From Chryseobacterium gleum (GTDB lineage: Bacteria > Bacteroidota > Bacteroidia > Flavobacteriales_C > GCA-002722245), in NCBI GenBank assembly GCA_945903925.1, contig CAMDPJ010000073.1, positions 1 to 9,945 on the forward strand: DNA of 9,945 bases, written 5' to 3'. Positions 1 through 6,633 of the stretch are shown here, in pieces. Under the pieces are notes generated by a model. That model was not told the origin of the DNA, did no database searches, and saw only the letters and a list, made by a program, of their open reading frames with translations. A program made the position numbers and the translations under genes. Within the stretch, counting starts at the first letter, position 1, and each line of letters begins with the position of its first letter.

Positions 1-2
1 GC

Positions 3-227
3 ATTAAAAAATTAATGATTGAATTGGGAGGCAAAAGCGCCCAAGAAATACTTCCAAAGCTATACGAAGAAAATGATAACGCGCGTGTGAAAAAAAACCG
101 TCGATTAGCAGAAGATTTGAATAACCTTATTTTTATTTTGTTGAATCCTGGCGTTAAGCCAGGCGGAGTAAGAGAGGAAGACTTAGAAGCGTTTAAACGT
201 TTTCAAAACGGCTTGAAAAACAATTAA
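3..227 (+). CDS. C-terminal end of an unidentified protein (5' partial)
   Basis: The frame is open from the left edge of the window to a TAA stop at 225-227, with no in-frame stop before it. The visible 74 codons are therefore probably the C-terminus of a longer gene; an ATG at 15 is also possible but would give only 70 residues. The visible part is hydrophilic and rich in Lys, Glu and Asn. It has a short apolar stretch (LIFILLN), a proline/glycine turn (PGVKPGG) and a charged C-terminal helix (REEDLEAFKRFQNGLK). There is no signal peptide, membrane helix or motif that I recognise. Its stop codon overlaps the stop of the convergent minus-strand gene by two bases. The product is unknown; I am fairly confident that it is coding and have no confidence in any function. 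Confidence 0.5.
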   Translation: MKKLMIELGGKSAQEILPKLYEENDNARVKKNRRLAEDLNNLIFILLNPGVKPGGVREEDLEAFKRFQNGLKNN

Positions 228-418
228 GCCGATTGCTTTAAGAGCACTTTGGCCATGATGAAACTTTTGGCTGGAAGTTGCATGCCAGAATAAGCTTCAA
301 TGGCTCTTATCACTCCGTCTATTTCACCCATGCTTTCTGAAGAATAGTCTTCACGCATCCACCATTTTTTAACAGCTTCTAAAGCATTCACATGTTGTTC
401 GCTAGTTTCAATCACCAT
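224..418 (-). CDS. Small protein of unknown function (64 aa)
   Basis: A 64-residue minus-strand ORF runs from ATG (416-418) to TAA (224-226), tail to tail with the plus-strand gene at the window edge. The protein is predicted soluble and helical, with a WW pair in KKWWMRED and the segment EIDGVIRAIEAY followed by QLP. The pattern of a C-terminal acidic residue, a hydrophobic helix, EAY and then P faintly recalls the N-terminal region of HigA-type antitoxins. However, no helix-turn-helix follows, no toxin-like gene is adjacent, and I do not claim that identity. A weak promoter-like TATCTTCG (447-454, minus strand; one mismatch to TAnnTTTG) lies about 28 bases upstream. It is probably a separate unit from thiH, which ends 90 bases upstream of its start. 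Confidence 0.45.
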   Translation of the reverse strand: MVIETSEQHVNALEAVKKWWMREDYSSESMGEIDGVIRAIEAYSGMQLPAKSFIMAKVLLKQSA

Positions 419-472
419 AAAAAGTATATTTATAGATAGACAGATGCGAAGATAAAAGGTTGCCTGCAGGAA

Positions 473-494
473 AACATTTCTTTTGAAAAATGTT
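473..494 (-). terminator. Weak hairpin after thiH, possible operon end
   Basis: On the minus strand, AACATTT and AAATGTT (7 bp, 8-base loop) form an AT-rich hairpin 15 bases after the thiH stop, followed only by TTTT. It sits where the thiamine operon should end, but the stem is weak and the U-tract is short, so termination here is an inference. Confidence 0.25.
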
Positions 495-508
495 CTAGAA
501 AATAAATG

Positions 509-1651
509 TTAAGAACTTGTAAACTTAGGCTGCATCAGTGATTTGTCCCAATCTTTCCAAACCGCTTCGTAGCCATTTAATTTTAACATTTCAGCAATTT
601 CTTTGGCCGAACGCTTGTCGTCAATTTCAAATTGCTCTAAACTTTCTTTCTCAGGGAAAACAGCGTATCCGCCTGGATTGGTTTTTGAGCCTGCGCTCAT
701 AGAAGTAATGCCCAATCGGAAAATATTATTTCTGAACGAAGCGTTTTCACGGGTAGAAATCGACAACTCTATATCTTCTTTAAAAATTCGATACGCACAA
801 ATCAACTGTACCAATTGCTTATCGGTCATTACCGATTTAGGTTCTAAAATACCTTCAGCCGGCCGCAATCTAGGAAAAGAAATAGAGTACCGAGTTTGCC
901 AATACTTCTTTTCTAAATAATCTAAATGCATCGCTGTATATAAAGAATCGGTGCGCCAATCTTCTAAGCCAATTAAACAACCTAAGCCGATTTTATGAAT
1001 TCCTGCCCGGCCCAACCTTTCGGGTGTATCAATTCTATATTCGTAATTCGATTTCCGTCCTTTAGTATGATGCGTTTTGTACTTTTCTTCGTGATAGGTT
1101 TCTTGGTACACCAAAACTGCATACAAACCTTCGGCAATGAGCAATTCGTATTCTTCTTGCTCTAAAGGTTGCACTTCAATAGAAATATTGGCAAAATAAG
1201 GTTTCAACAAACGAATAGAATGTTGTAAATACTCCATACCTACCGCCTTATTCGCTTCACCTGTCACCAATAAAACATGATCATAACCCAAGGCTTTTAT
1301 CGCTTCGGCTTCTTTTATGATTTGTGCATCGGTTAAAGTTGTTCTCTTGATTTTATTGTGTAAGCTAAAACCACAATAGGTGCAAATATTCTGACATTCA
1401 TTAGATAAATACAGTGGCACATAAATTTGCACCGTATTGCCAAATCGATTGAGTGTAAGTTGTTGGCTTATCTGCGCCATTTCTTCTAAAAGAGATTCTG
1501 CGGCAGGAGAAATCAATGCCTTGAAATCTTCTAAATTTCGGAATTCTTTTTTGTGCAAAGCCTCCTTCGCATCTTCTAAAGTTTTAGCGTAGATACTTTG
1601 TTTTATATCGTCCCAAGAATGTTGGGAAAGTATGGTGTAAAAATCACTCAT
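509..1651 (-). CDS. thiH: 2-iminoacetate synthase ThiH (radical SAM tyrosine lyase)
   Basis: ThiH is a radical SAM enzyme that cleaves tyrosine to p-cresol and dehydroglycine (2-iminoacetate), the glycine-derived unit of the thiamine thiazole ring. The 380-residue length is normal for the family. The [4Fe-4S] cluster motif CX3CX2C is intact as C86-C90-C93 (ECQNICTYCGF), preceded by the family-typical VPLYLSN. Further ThiH-like segments are LVTGEANKAVG (~128-138), a GLGCLIGLEDWRTD block (~222-235), SFPRLRPAEG (~259-268) and STRE near 299. Its ATG overlaps the thiG stop by four bases (ATGA), consistent with the known ThiG-ThiH complex and with translational coupling. It is the last gene of the operon; in many relatives thiF lies near this position, but no thiF follows here. 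It acts in the cytosol and is controlled with the operon by the upstream TPP riboswitch. Confidence 0.96.
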   Translation of the reverse strand: MSDFYTILSQHSWDDIKQSIYAKTLEDAKEALHKKEFRNLEDFKALISPAAESLLEEMAQISQQLTLNRFGNTVQIYVPLYLSNECQNICTYCGFSLHNKIKRTTLTDAQIIKEAEAIKALGYDHVLLVTGEANKAVGMEYLQHSIRLLKPYFANISIEVQPLEQEEYELLIAEGLYAVLVYQETYHEEKYKTHHTKGRKSNYEYRIDTPERLGRAGIHKIGLGCLIGLEDWRTDSLYTAMHLDYLEKKYWQTRYSISFPRLRPAEGILEPKSVMTDKQLVQLICAYRIFKEDIELSISTRENASFRNNIFRLGITSMSAGSKTNPGGYAVFPEKESLEQFEIDDKRSAKEIAEMLKLNGYEAVWKDWDKSLMQPKFTSS

Positions 1652-2421
1652 TGTAAAAATGCGGTTAGCGGACTGCTTGCTTCGGACTTATTCTTTATTG
1701 GTGCCAGCTTGGCTTCATAGGCCAATCTTCCAGCTTCAACAGCCATTTTGAATGCATAAGCCATCGCCACAGGATCTTTAGCCACGGCAATAGCTGTATT
1801 TACCAGCACAGCATCGGCACCCAATTCCATGGCGCAAGCAGCGTGAGATGGTGCACCAATACCAGCATCAATAATCACCGGCACATTGCTTTCTTCAATA
1901 ATGATTTGCAACATATCCACAGTTTTCAATCCTTTGTTACTGCCAATAGCAGCGCCTAAAGGCATTACTGCAGCAACGCCAACATCTTCTAATCGCTTAC
2001 ATAAAACAGGATCAGCATTTACATAAGGCAACACAACAAAGCCCAATTTCACTAGATCCTCGGCGGCTTTTAAAGTCTCGATAGGGTCGGGCAAAAGATA
2101 TCTTGGATCGGGATGAATCTCTAACTTCAACCAATTCGTGCCCAAAGCCTCACGCGCCAATTGCGCTGCAAAAACAGCCTCTTTAGCAGTTCTTACACCA
2201 GAAGTATTGGGTAATAAATTAATGCGTGAATGTTTTAAATGTTTAATGATATCATCGTTTTTATCATCGAGATTTACTCTTTTTAAGGCCACCGTCACCA
2301 ACTCTGATTCGCTAATTTCAATAGCCTTCTCCATCAAATCATTGTTGCTGAATTTACCTGTACCAGTAAACAAACGCGATTGAAAAATCTTGTCTCCTAT
2401 TTTAAGCGTTGATGCCTTCAT
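1648..2421 (-). CDS. thiG: Thiazole synthase ThiG
   Basis: ThiG condenses 1-deoxy-D-xylulose 5-phosphate, dehydroglycine (from ThiH) and the ThiS thiocarboxylate into the thiazole phosphate carboxylate. At 257 residues it has the usual length of this (βα)8-barrel family. Recognisable segments are SRLFTGTGKF (~15-24), VALKR (~44-48), PNTSGVRTAKEA (71-82), the catalytic lysine block WLKLEIHPDP with K99 as the likely Schiff-base residue, VLPYVNADPVLCKRLEDVG (~134-152), VMPLGAAIGSNKG (~156-168), IIDAGIGAPSHAA (~183-195) and GADAVLVNTAIA. The start codon lies inside the last 20 bases of thiE and the stop overlaps the thiH start, so it is embedded in a coupled operon. The chosen ATG places the barrel start (LKIGD) a few residues in, as is normal. 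Confidence 0.97.
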   Translation of the reverse strand: MKASTLKIGDKIFQSRLFTGTGKFSNNDLMEKAIEISESELVTVALKRVNLDDKNDDIIKHLKHSRINLLPNTSGVRTAKEAVFAAQLAREALGTNWLKLEIHPDPRYLLPDPIETLKAAEDLVKLGFVVLPYVNADPVLCKRLEDVGVAAVMPLGAAIGSNKGLKTVDMLQIIIEESNVPVIIDAGIGAPSHAACAMELGADAVLVNTAIAVAKDPVAMAYAFKMAVEAGRLAYEAKLAPIKNKSEASSPLTAFLQ

Positions 2422-3049
2422 ATGCAGCTATTTCTTTTAAAAATTCTTTTGTTTTCTTCGCAGGATGAGCATCGTTCACAATTGCTCCTGAAACAGCAAT
2501 ACCATGCACACCTATTTTCATTAATGATTCTATATCTTCTATCGTTATGCCACCAATAGCAATAACAGGTTTTGATTGTGGCAGGGCTTTTACTAATGTT
2601 GCATAACCTTCGAAACCTAAAATAGGTGCTAATTTTTTCTTGGTTGAAGTAAAGCGCAAAGGTCCTAAGCCAATGTAATCTACCACCTCAATTATTCTTT
2701 CGATATCTTGTAAATTATTGGCTGTTCCACCAATGATTTGTTCTAATAAAAATTTACGCGCATCGATAGGTGCCACATCTTCTTTACCAATGTGCACCCC
2801 TTCTGCATTCATCATGGCGGCTACTAAATGATTGTCGTTGATGATTAAAGTAGCTTTGTATTGTTCTGTAATTTCCTTTGCTTCTTCGGCCAGTTTCAAC
2901 AATGCTGTGGCCTCCAAATTCTTTGCTCTCAATTGCACCCAATTCACTCCATTATCTAGCACCAATTGAATTTGCTCCAAATGATTTAAAGCCGCATCAT
3001 CGGAAGTAATAAATTGCAAACGCGCTATTTTTTTATTCTGCAAGTACAT
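2402..3049 (-). CDS. thiE: Thiamine-phosphate synthase ThiE (canonical copy)
   Basis: ThiE couples hydroxymethylpyrimidine diphosphate with thiazole phosphate to give thiamine monophosphate. The 215 residues form a TIM barrel with the active-site signatures in order: VQLRAKN (R41, K43), IINDN (N71, D72, metal and pyrophosphate site), GVHIGKED (D91), the GGTANN loop (~107-112), YIGLGPLRFTSTKK (125-138, with the T-S-T-K pyrophosphate loop at 134-137), VIAIGGIT (162-169) and GIAVSGAI (183-190). INDN followed by H differs from the commoner IND(R/Y/D) forms, but the key Asn and Asp are kept. Of the two ThiE-family proteins in this operon this one has the complete active site, so it is probably the working synthase. 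The start overlaps thiD by 17 bases and the end overlaps thiG by 20. Confidence 0.94.
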   Translation of the reverse strand: MYLQNKKIARLQFITSDDAALNHLEQIQLVLDNGVNWVQLRAKNLEATALLKLAEEAKEITEQYKATLIINDNHLVAAMMNAEGVHIGKEDVAPIDARKFLLEQIIGGTANNLQDIERIIEVVDYIGLGPLRFTSTKKKLAPILGFEGYATLVKALPQSKPVIAIGGITIEDIESLMKIGVHGIAVSGAIVNDAHPAKKTKEFLKEIAAYEGINA

Positions 3050-3794
3050 GATAACCTAACAATGAATTTGAACTTTGTAAATAAGAATGAATATATTTTT
3101 TTGCTTTGGCACAGGCTTGTTCTAAGTCTTCACCTTTCGCCAAATAAGCAGCGATGGCCGAAGATAAAACGCAACCCGAACCATGTTTAGAAAAACCATC
3201 TAAACGTTCTTGCGCGAAAGAAAACTCTTGCTGATTGTAAAATAAAATATCGGTAGCATGCGCATCTGCTGAGTGTCCACCTTTTAGCAAAACTGCGCAA
3301 AAAGCGCTCAGTTTTTTTGCCGCATCGATTGTATCATTTTCTTTAGCAAAAATTAATGCTTCATTGGTATTTGGGGTAATTAATGAAATCTTCTGTAAGA
3401 TGTTTTGCAGCAAATCTACTTCCCAATTTTTTTCTAAAAATTGAAAGCCTGTGCTAGAGGCATAAACAGGATCCCACACAATTTTAGCCTGCGGAATATT
3501 TTGATGAATGGCATCAATCAATTTATTCAAATAAACAAAAGAAGGAACGATGCCAATTTTCACTACTTGCAAAGAAAAACGAGCACTTAACACTTCCAAT
3601 TGTTTTTGGACAATATCAATACTTTCCCAGTAACATGCAACAAACTCAAGATCAGTTTGAATAGTTGCAGCCGTGCTTATGGCCAAACCATAAACTCCAA
3701 TGCCCTCAAATGTTTTAACATCAGCAAGAACGCCAGCACCAGCAGAAGGATCGAAACCAGCAATAGATAATATGTATGGTCTATTTAACGACAT
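3033..3794 (-). CDS. thiD: Hydroxymethylpyrimidine/phosphomethylpyrimidine kinase ThiD
   Basis: ThiD phosphorylates hydroxymethylpyrimidine (phosphate) to the diphosphate used by ThiE. It is a ribokinase-fold enzyme, and the 253 residues are slightly shorter than the usual 260-270. Visible motifs are SIAGFDPSAGAGVLADVKTF (10-29; canonical form is IAGSDPSGGAGIQAD), VKIGIV (78-83), VWDPVYASSTG (106-116), LITPNTNEA (138-146), LLKGGH (169-174) and the catalytic anion-hole segment KHGSGCVLSSAIAAYLA (203-219) with C208. Substitutions such as GFDPSA for GSDPSG and KHGSGCV for THGTGCT fall within family variation. The ATG lies within the end of the ThiE-like gene (10-base overlap), and the last 17 bases overlap thiE, so translation is probably coupled on both sides. 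Confidence 0.95.
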   Translation of the reverse strand: MSLNRPYILSIAGFDPSAGAGVLADVKTFEGIGVYGLAISTAATIQTDLEFVACYWESIDIVQKQLEVLSARFSLQVVKIGIVPSFVYLNKLIDAIHQNIPQAKIVWDPVYASSTGFQFLEKNWEVDLLQNILQKISLITPNTNEALIFAKENDTIDAAKKLSAFCAVLLKGGHSADAHATDILFYNQQEFSFAQERLDGFSKHGSGCVLSSAIAAYLAKGEDLEQACAKAKKYIHSYLQSSNSLLGYHVLAE

Positions 3795-4402
3795 TTTTCC
3801 TTTATTTCTTTAAACGCCTGAACGGGATATTTAGCCGTCCAAATTGACCCCACTAATGCAACACCAGAAAAACCATAATCATTCACTTTTTCAATATTCT
3901 CTAACTCAACACCACCCAGCGCATACACAGTGTATTTAGATTTTTCCAATGCTTTTTTTAGCGTAAATTCATTGAATCCACTTTGGTAATCTTTTTTGGA
4001 AATGCTATCGAAGATCGGACTCAAGAAAACATAATTAAACAAAGGGTCGAAGCTATCTAAATGCGCCAGGTGATGCAAGGAAGTGGAAACTGTAAGCTGT
4101 TTTTTCTTAGCAACCACAAACCTCTTAACATACCAAAATTTAAATTTGCTTTTTCTTATTTTCGAGGTGAGGTGAATTCCTTTTAAATTGAATTTCAAAG
4201 CCAACTTATGATGAGAATGAATCACAATTCTATTGTGATATTCTTCAGGGATTCTGGAAAGATAATCCTTCATCCTTTTGTAATCGTAAGTGGGACGGCG
4301 AAGATGAAAAAGAGTCAATCCTTCTTCGAACAACTTCTTCATCAATTCAATTTCTTTGGTAGAAGAAATTTCGGTGGAAGATATGACAGCAATTTTTAAC
4401 AT
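3785..4402 (-). CDS. Divergent ThiE/TenI-family protein, catalytic residues replaced
   Basis: This 205-residue TIM-barrel protein clearly belongs to the ThiE/TenI superfamily. Seen in order are LFHLRRP (31-37, at the QLR-K position), IVIHSHHKLALKF (59-71, replacing IIND-x-x-DLA), GIHLTS (75-80, replacing GVHLGQED), STSLHHLAHL (106-115), YVFLSPIFDSISKKDYQSG (124-142, replacing YIGxGPvfxTxTK), YALGGV (160-165) and GVALVGSIW (180-188). The Asn-Asp pair, the metal-binding Asp and the T-x-T-K loop of thiamine-phosphate synthase are all missing. The histidine of Bacillus TenI thiazole tautomerase (in an FGHVFE-type segment) corresponds to SPIF here, so that residue is also absent. Position between thiC and thiD under the TPP riboswitch supports a thiamine role. 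Possibilities are a thiazole tautomerase using another residue, a chaperone or regulator of the pathway, or a product-specific variant. It starts three bases after thiC and overlaps thiD by 10. Databases often label such proteins thiamine phosphate synthase, which I think overstates what the sequence shows. Confidence 0.85.
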   Translation of the reverse strand: MLKIAVISSTEISSTKEIELMKKLFEEGLTLFHLRRPTYDYKRMKDYLSRIPEEYHNRIVIHSHHKLALKFNLKGIHLTSKIRKSKFKFWYVKRFVVAKKKQLTVSTSLHHLAHLDSFDPLFNYVFLSPIFDSISKKDYQSGFNEFTLKKALEKSKYTVYALGGVELENIEKVNDYGFSGVALVGSIWTAKYPVQAFKEIKEKCR

Positions 4403-4405
4403 AAT

Positions 4406-6247
4406 CTAGATATAAATTTCACCACCTATTTCTTTAAACTCATTTGATTTCTCTTGCATTGCTGCTTCAATTTTTTCTTGTTCTGCAGCGTATTCACGCA
4501 CCTCTTGCGATATTTTCATAGAGCAAAATTTCGGACCGCACATAGAACAGAAATGCGCTACCTTGGCATTGTCGGCAGGCAAAGTTTCATCGTGAAATTC
4601 TCTTGCTGTATCGGGGTCTAACGACAAGTTGAATTGATCTTGCCAACGGAATTCAAAACGTGATTTTGATAAAGCGTTATCTCTTATATACGCACCTGGA
4701 TGACCCTTCGCTAAATCGGCAGCGTGTGCTGCAATTTTATAAGTAATAACACCGTCTTTCACATCTTTTTTATTAGGCAATCCTAAATGTTCTTTTGGCG
4801 TAACGTAGCACAACATTGCGCAACCGTACCAGCCGATTTGTGCAGCACCTATGGCCGATGTAATATGATCGTAACCTGGTGCAATATCGGTAGTCAATGG
4901 CCCTAATGTGTAGAACGGCGCATCGAAGCAATGCTGCAATTGCAAATCCATATTCTCTTTGATGAGTTGCATTGGCACGTGTCCCGGACCCTCAATCATC
5001 ACCTGAACATCATGTTTCCATGCAATCTGCGTTAACTCACCTAAAGTTTTTAATTCAGAAAACTGAGCTTCGTCGTTCGCATCAGCGATAGAACCCGGAC
5101 GCAAGCCATCTCCCAAAGAAAAAGCAACGTCGTAAGCCTTCATGATTTCGCAAATATCTTCGAAGTGTGTGTACAAGAAGTTTTCTTGATGATGCGACAA
5201 ACACCATTTCGCCATGATAGAACCACCGCGAGAAACAATACCTGTAACGCGTTTAGCCGTCATAGGCACATAGCGCAACAACACTCCGGCGTGAATAGTG
5301 AAATAATCTACACCTTGTTCGGCCTGTTCAATTAAAGTATCTCTAAAAATTTCCCAAGTCAAATCCTCTGCCTTACCATTTACTTTTTCTAAAGCCTGGT
5401 AAATTGGAACAGTACCAATAGGCACTGGCGAATTTCTAACAATCCATTCTCTTGTTTCATGAATGTTTTTTCCGGTAGATAAATCCATGATGGTATCTGC
5501 ACCCCAACGACAAGCCCATACTGCTTTTTCAACTTCCTCTTCAATACTGGAAGTAACGGCCGAATTACCAATATTAGCATTGATTTTCACCAAGAAATTT
5601 CTGCCAATAATCATTGGCTCCGATTCTGGGTGATTGATGTTATTGGGAATGATTGCTCTACCTGCAGCAATTTCTTCACGAACAAATTCGGGAGTAATTT
5701 TACTTTTAGGTGTTAATGCACCCCAAGAATTTCCTGCATGCTCAACACCTCTATTCTTTACTTGTTCAATTTTTTGATTTTCACGAATTGAAATGTATTC
5801 CATCTCTGCCGTGATAATTCCTTTTTTAGCATAAAACATTTGTGAAACGTTGGCACCTTTTTTAGCACGCAAAGGTTTTTCAATTTTCACAAAACGAAGA
5901 TCATCTAATTCTTTGTCTTTTAAGCGTTCATTTCCGTAAGCAGATGACATACCATCCAACTGCTCTACATCACCTCTATCTAAAATCCATTGTTCACGAA
6001 TTTTTGGCAATCCTTTTTTAACATCGATATCCATAGTAGGGTCGGTAAATGGGCCGCTGGTATCATATACCGTAACCGAAGCGTTTTCAATTTCCTTACC
6101 ATTGAATTTGGTAGGAGATAATTTGATTTCGCGCATGGCCACCGAGATGTCATGCAACTCACCTTTCACATAAATTTTATCAGAGCCTGGAAAAGGCTTT
6201 TTAGAAATGGTGTTTTCGCTTGGTAATGTTTCTTCTTTTGCCTTCAT
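4406..6247 (-). CDS. thiC: Phosphomethylpyrimidine synthase ThiC
   Basis: ThiC is a radical SAM enzyme that rearranges aminoimidazole ribotide into hydroxymethylpyrimidine phosphate. I choose the ATG at 6245-6247 (613 aa, starting MKAKEETLPSENTISKKPFPG), because this matches the usual start of the ThiC N-terminal domain. An in-frame ATG 51 bases upstream (6296-6298, 630 aa) reads through a heptamer repeat and adds an unlikely tail beginning MFKVQSLKFNV. Numbered from the chosen start, visible signatures are KIYVKGELHDISVAMREI (~24-41), NINHPESEPMIIGRNF, the MDLSTGKNIHETREWI barrel segment, SRGGSIMAKW, EGPGHVP (419-425), TTDIAPGYDHITSAIGAA, and the C-terminal cluster motif CX2CX4C at C567, C570 and C575 (CSMCGPKFC). 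Length and motifs are complete. It follows thiS after 53 bases and precedes the ThiE-like gene by three. Confidence 0.97.
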   Translation of the reverse strand: MKAKEETLPSENTISKKPFPGSDKIYVKGELHDISVAMREIKLSPTKFNGKEIENASVTVYDTSGPFTDPTMDIDVKKGLPKIREQWILDRGDVEQLDGMSSAYGNERLKDKELDDLRFVKIEKPLRAKKGANVSQMFYAKKGIITAEMEYISIRENQKIEQVKNRGVEHAGNSWGALTPKSKITPEFVREEIAAGRAIIPNNINHPESEPMIIGRNFLVKINANIGNSAVTSSIEEEVEKAVWACRWGADTIMDLSTGKNIHETREWIVRNSPVPIGTVPIYQALEKVNGKAEDLTWEIFRDTLIEQAEQGVDYFTIHAGVLLRYVPMTAKRVTGIVSRGGSIMAKWCLSHHQENFLYTHFEDICEIMKAYDVAFSLGDGLRPGSIADANDEAQFSELKTLGELTQIAWKHDVQVMIEGPGHVPMQLIKENMDLQLQHCFDAPFYTLGPLTTDIAPGYDHITSAIGAAQIGWYGCAMLCYVTPKEHLGLPNKKDVKDGVITYKIAAHAADLAKGHPGAYIRDNALSKSRFEFRWQDQFNLSLDPDTAREFHDETLPADNAKVAHFCSMCGPKFCSMKISQEVREYAAEQEKIEAAMQEKSNEFKEIGGEIYI

Positions 6248-6271
6248 ATCTTTTGTTGTTAATCTAACATT

Positions 6272-6299
6272 GAACTTTAAACTTTGAACTTTGAACAAA
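6272..6299. repeat. Tandem heptamer repeat (GAACTTT x ~4) between thiS and thiC
   Basis: Four consecutive 7-base units are visible on the plus strand: GAACTTT, AAACTTT, GAACTTT and GAACAAA. They fill most of the 53-base thiS-thiC gap. Similar CTTTGAA-type heptamer runs occur between genes in other Bacteroidota; that is general recollection, not a search result. The unit is not a multiple of three, so copy-number changes would alter the spacing and frame of any upstream thiC start. Confidence 0.75.
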
Positions 6300-6300
6300 G

Positions 6301-6504
6301 CTACCCACCTTGAGTGGCTTGAATGATTAATAAATTATCGTTTTGATTTAATTGAATTTTATCCCATTGAGAGCGAGGAACAACAGTTTCATTCAAAGCC
6401 ACAGCCAAACCATTTAATTTCTCTCCGCGCAGCTGCTGCAAAAGAGACAAAATGTTGTTTTCGCCGATAATTTGAATTGTATCGTTATTGACTTTAATTT
6501 CCAC
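6301..6504 (-). CDS. thiS: Sulfur carrier protein ThiS
   Basis: ThiS is a small ubiquitin-fold sulfur carrier. Its C-terminal Gly-Gly is adenylated and thiocarboxylated and then donates sulfur to ThiG. The 67 residues match the family length. The ends fit exactly: a first β-strand of the type EIKVNND and a final ATQGG, where the terminal GG is the reactive site. The internal hydrophobic pattern (LSLLQQLRG, GLAVALNETVVPRSQW, LLIIQATQGG) is typical. The start must be GTG (6502-6504), because the preceding in-frame codons reach a stop (TGA) two codons upstream and no ATG lies between. Two ATGs 7 and 10 bases upstream are in another frame and open a six-codon mini-ORF across the start. It is the first gene of the operon, ~50 bases after the riboswitch aptamer. 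No ThiF partner gene is nearby. Confidence 0.93.
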   Translation of the reverse strand: MEIKVNNDTIQIIGENNILSLLQQLRGEKLNGLAVALNETVVPRSQWDKIQLNQNDNLLIIQATQGG

Positions 6505-6554
6505 GTTTCATCATTTACGCGGAGTATACAAAAAGGCAGAGAATCCTTGCGGAA

Positions 6555-6627
6555 CTTATTCCCTTCGACAGCATTATCTGTATCAGGTTATGAGGGTTTT
6601 TCTCAGCCTTTATAGCACCCCTATAAG
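6555..6627 (-). promoter_or_regulatory. TPP riboswitch (THI element) upstream of thiS
   Basis: The minus strand contains the full thi-box consensus in order: P1 5' strand CTTAT, then AGGGGTGC, GGCTGAGA, AACCCTCATAACCTGATAC, AGATAATGCTGTCGAAGGGA and the P1 3' strand ATAAG. CTTAT/ATAAG close P1, ACAG/CTGT form the conserved ATAATG-capped stem, and GGGG pairs with the CCCT segment. The optional P3 arm is very short. Thiamine diphosphate binding is expected to lower expression of all seven downstream thi genes. The 50 bases between the aptamer and the thiS GTG contain no convincing intrinsic terminator (only short AAGG/CCTTTTT pairing). Translational control or premature termination cannot be told apart here. 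Confidence 0.97.
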
Positions 6628-6633
6628 ATGTAG

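Noticed and set aside
463..470. Palindrome CCTGCAGG upstream of the 64-residue gene
   Set aside because: A single eight-base palindrome with no second copy nearby; likely chance and not evidence of an operator.
4208..6162. Small ORFs inside the ThiE-like gene and thiC in other frames (4208-4399 plus; 5389-5580 and 5980-6162 minus)
   Set aside because: They are shadow frames of intact, fully motif-supported genes.
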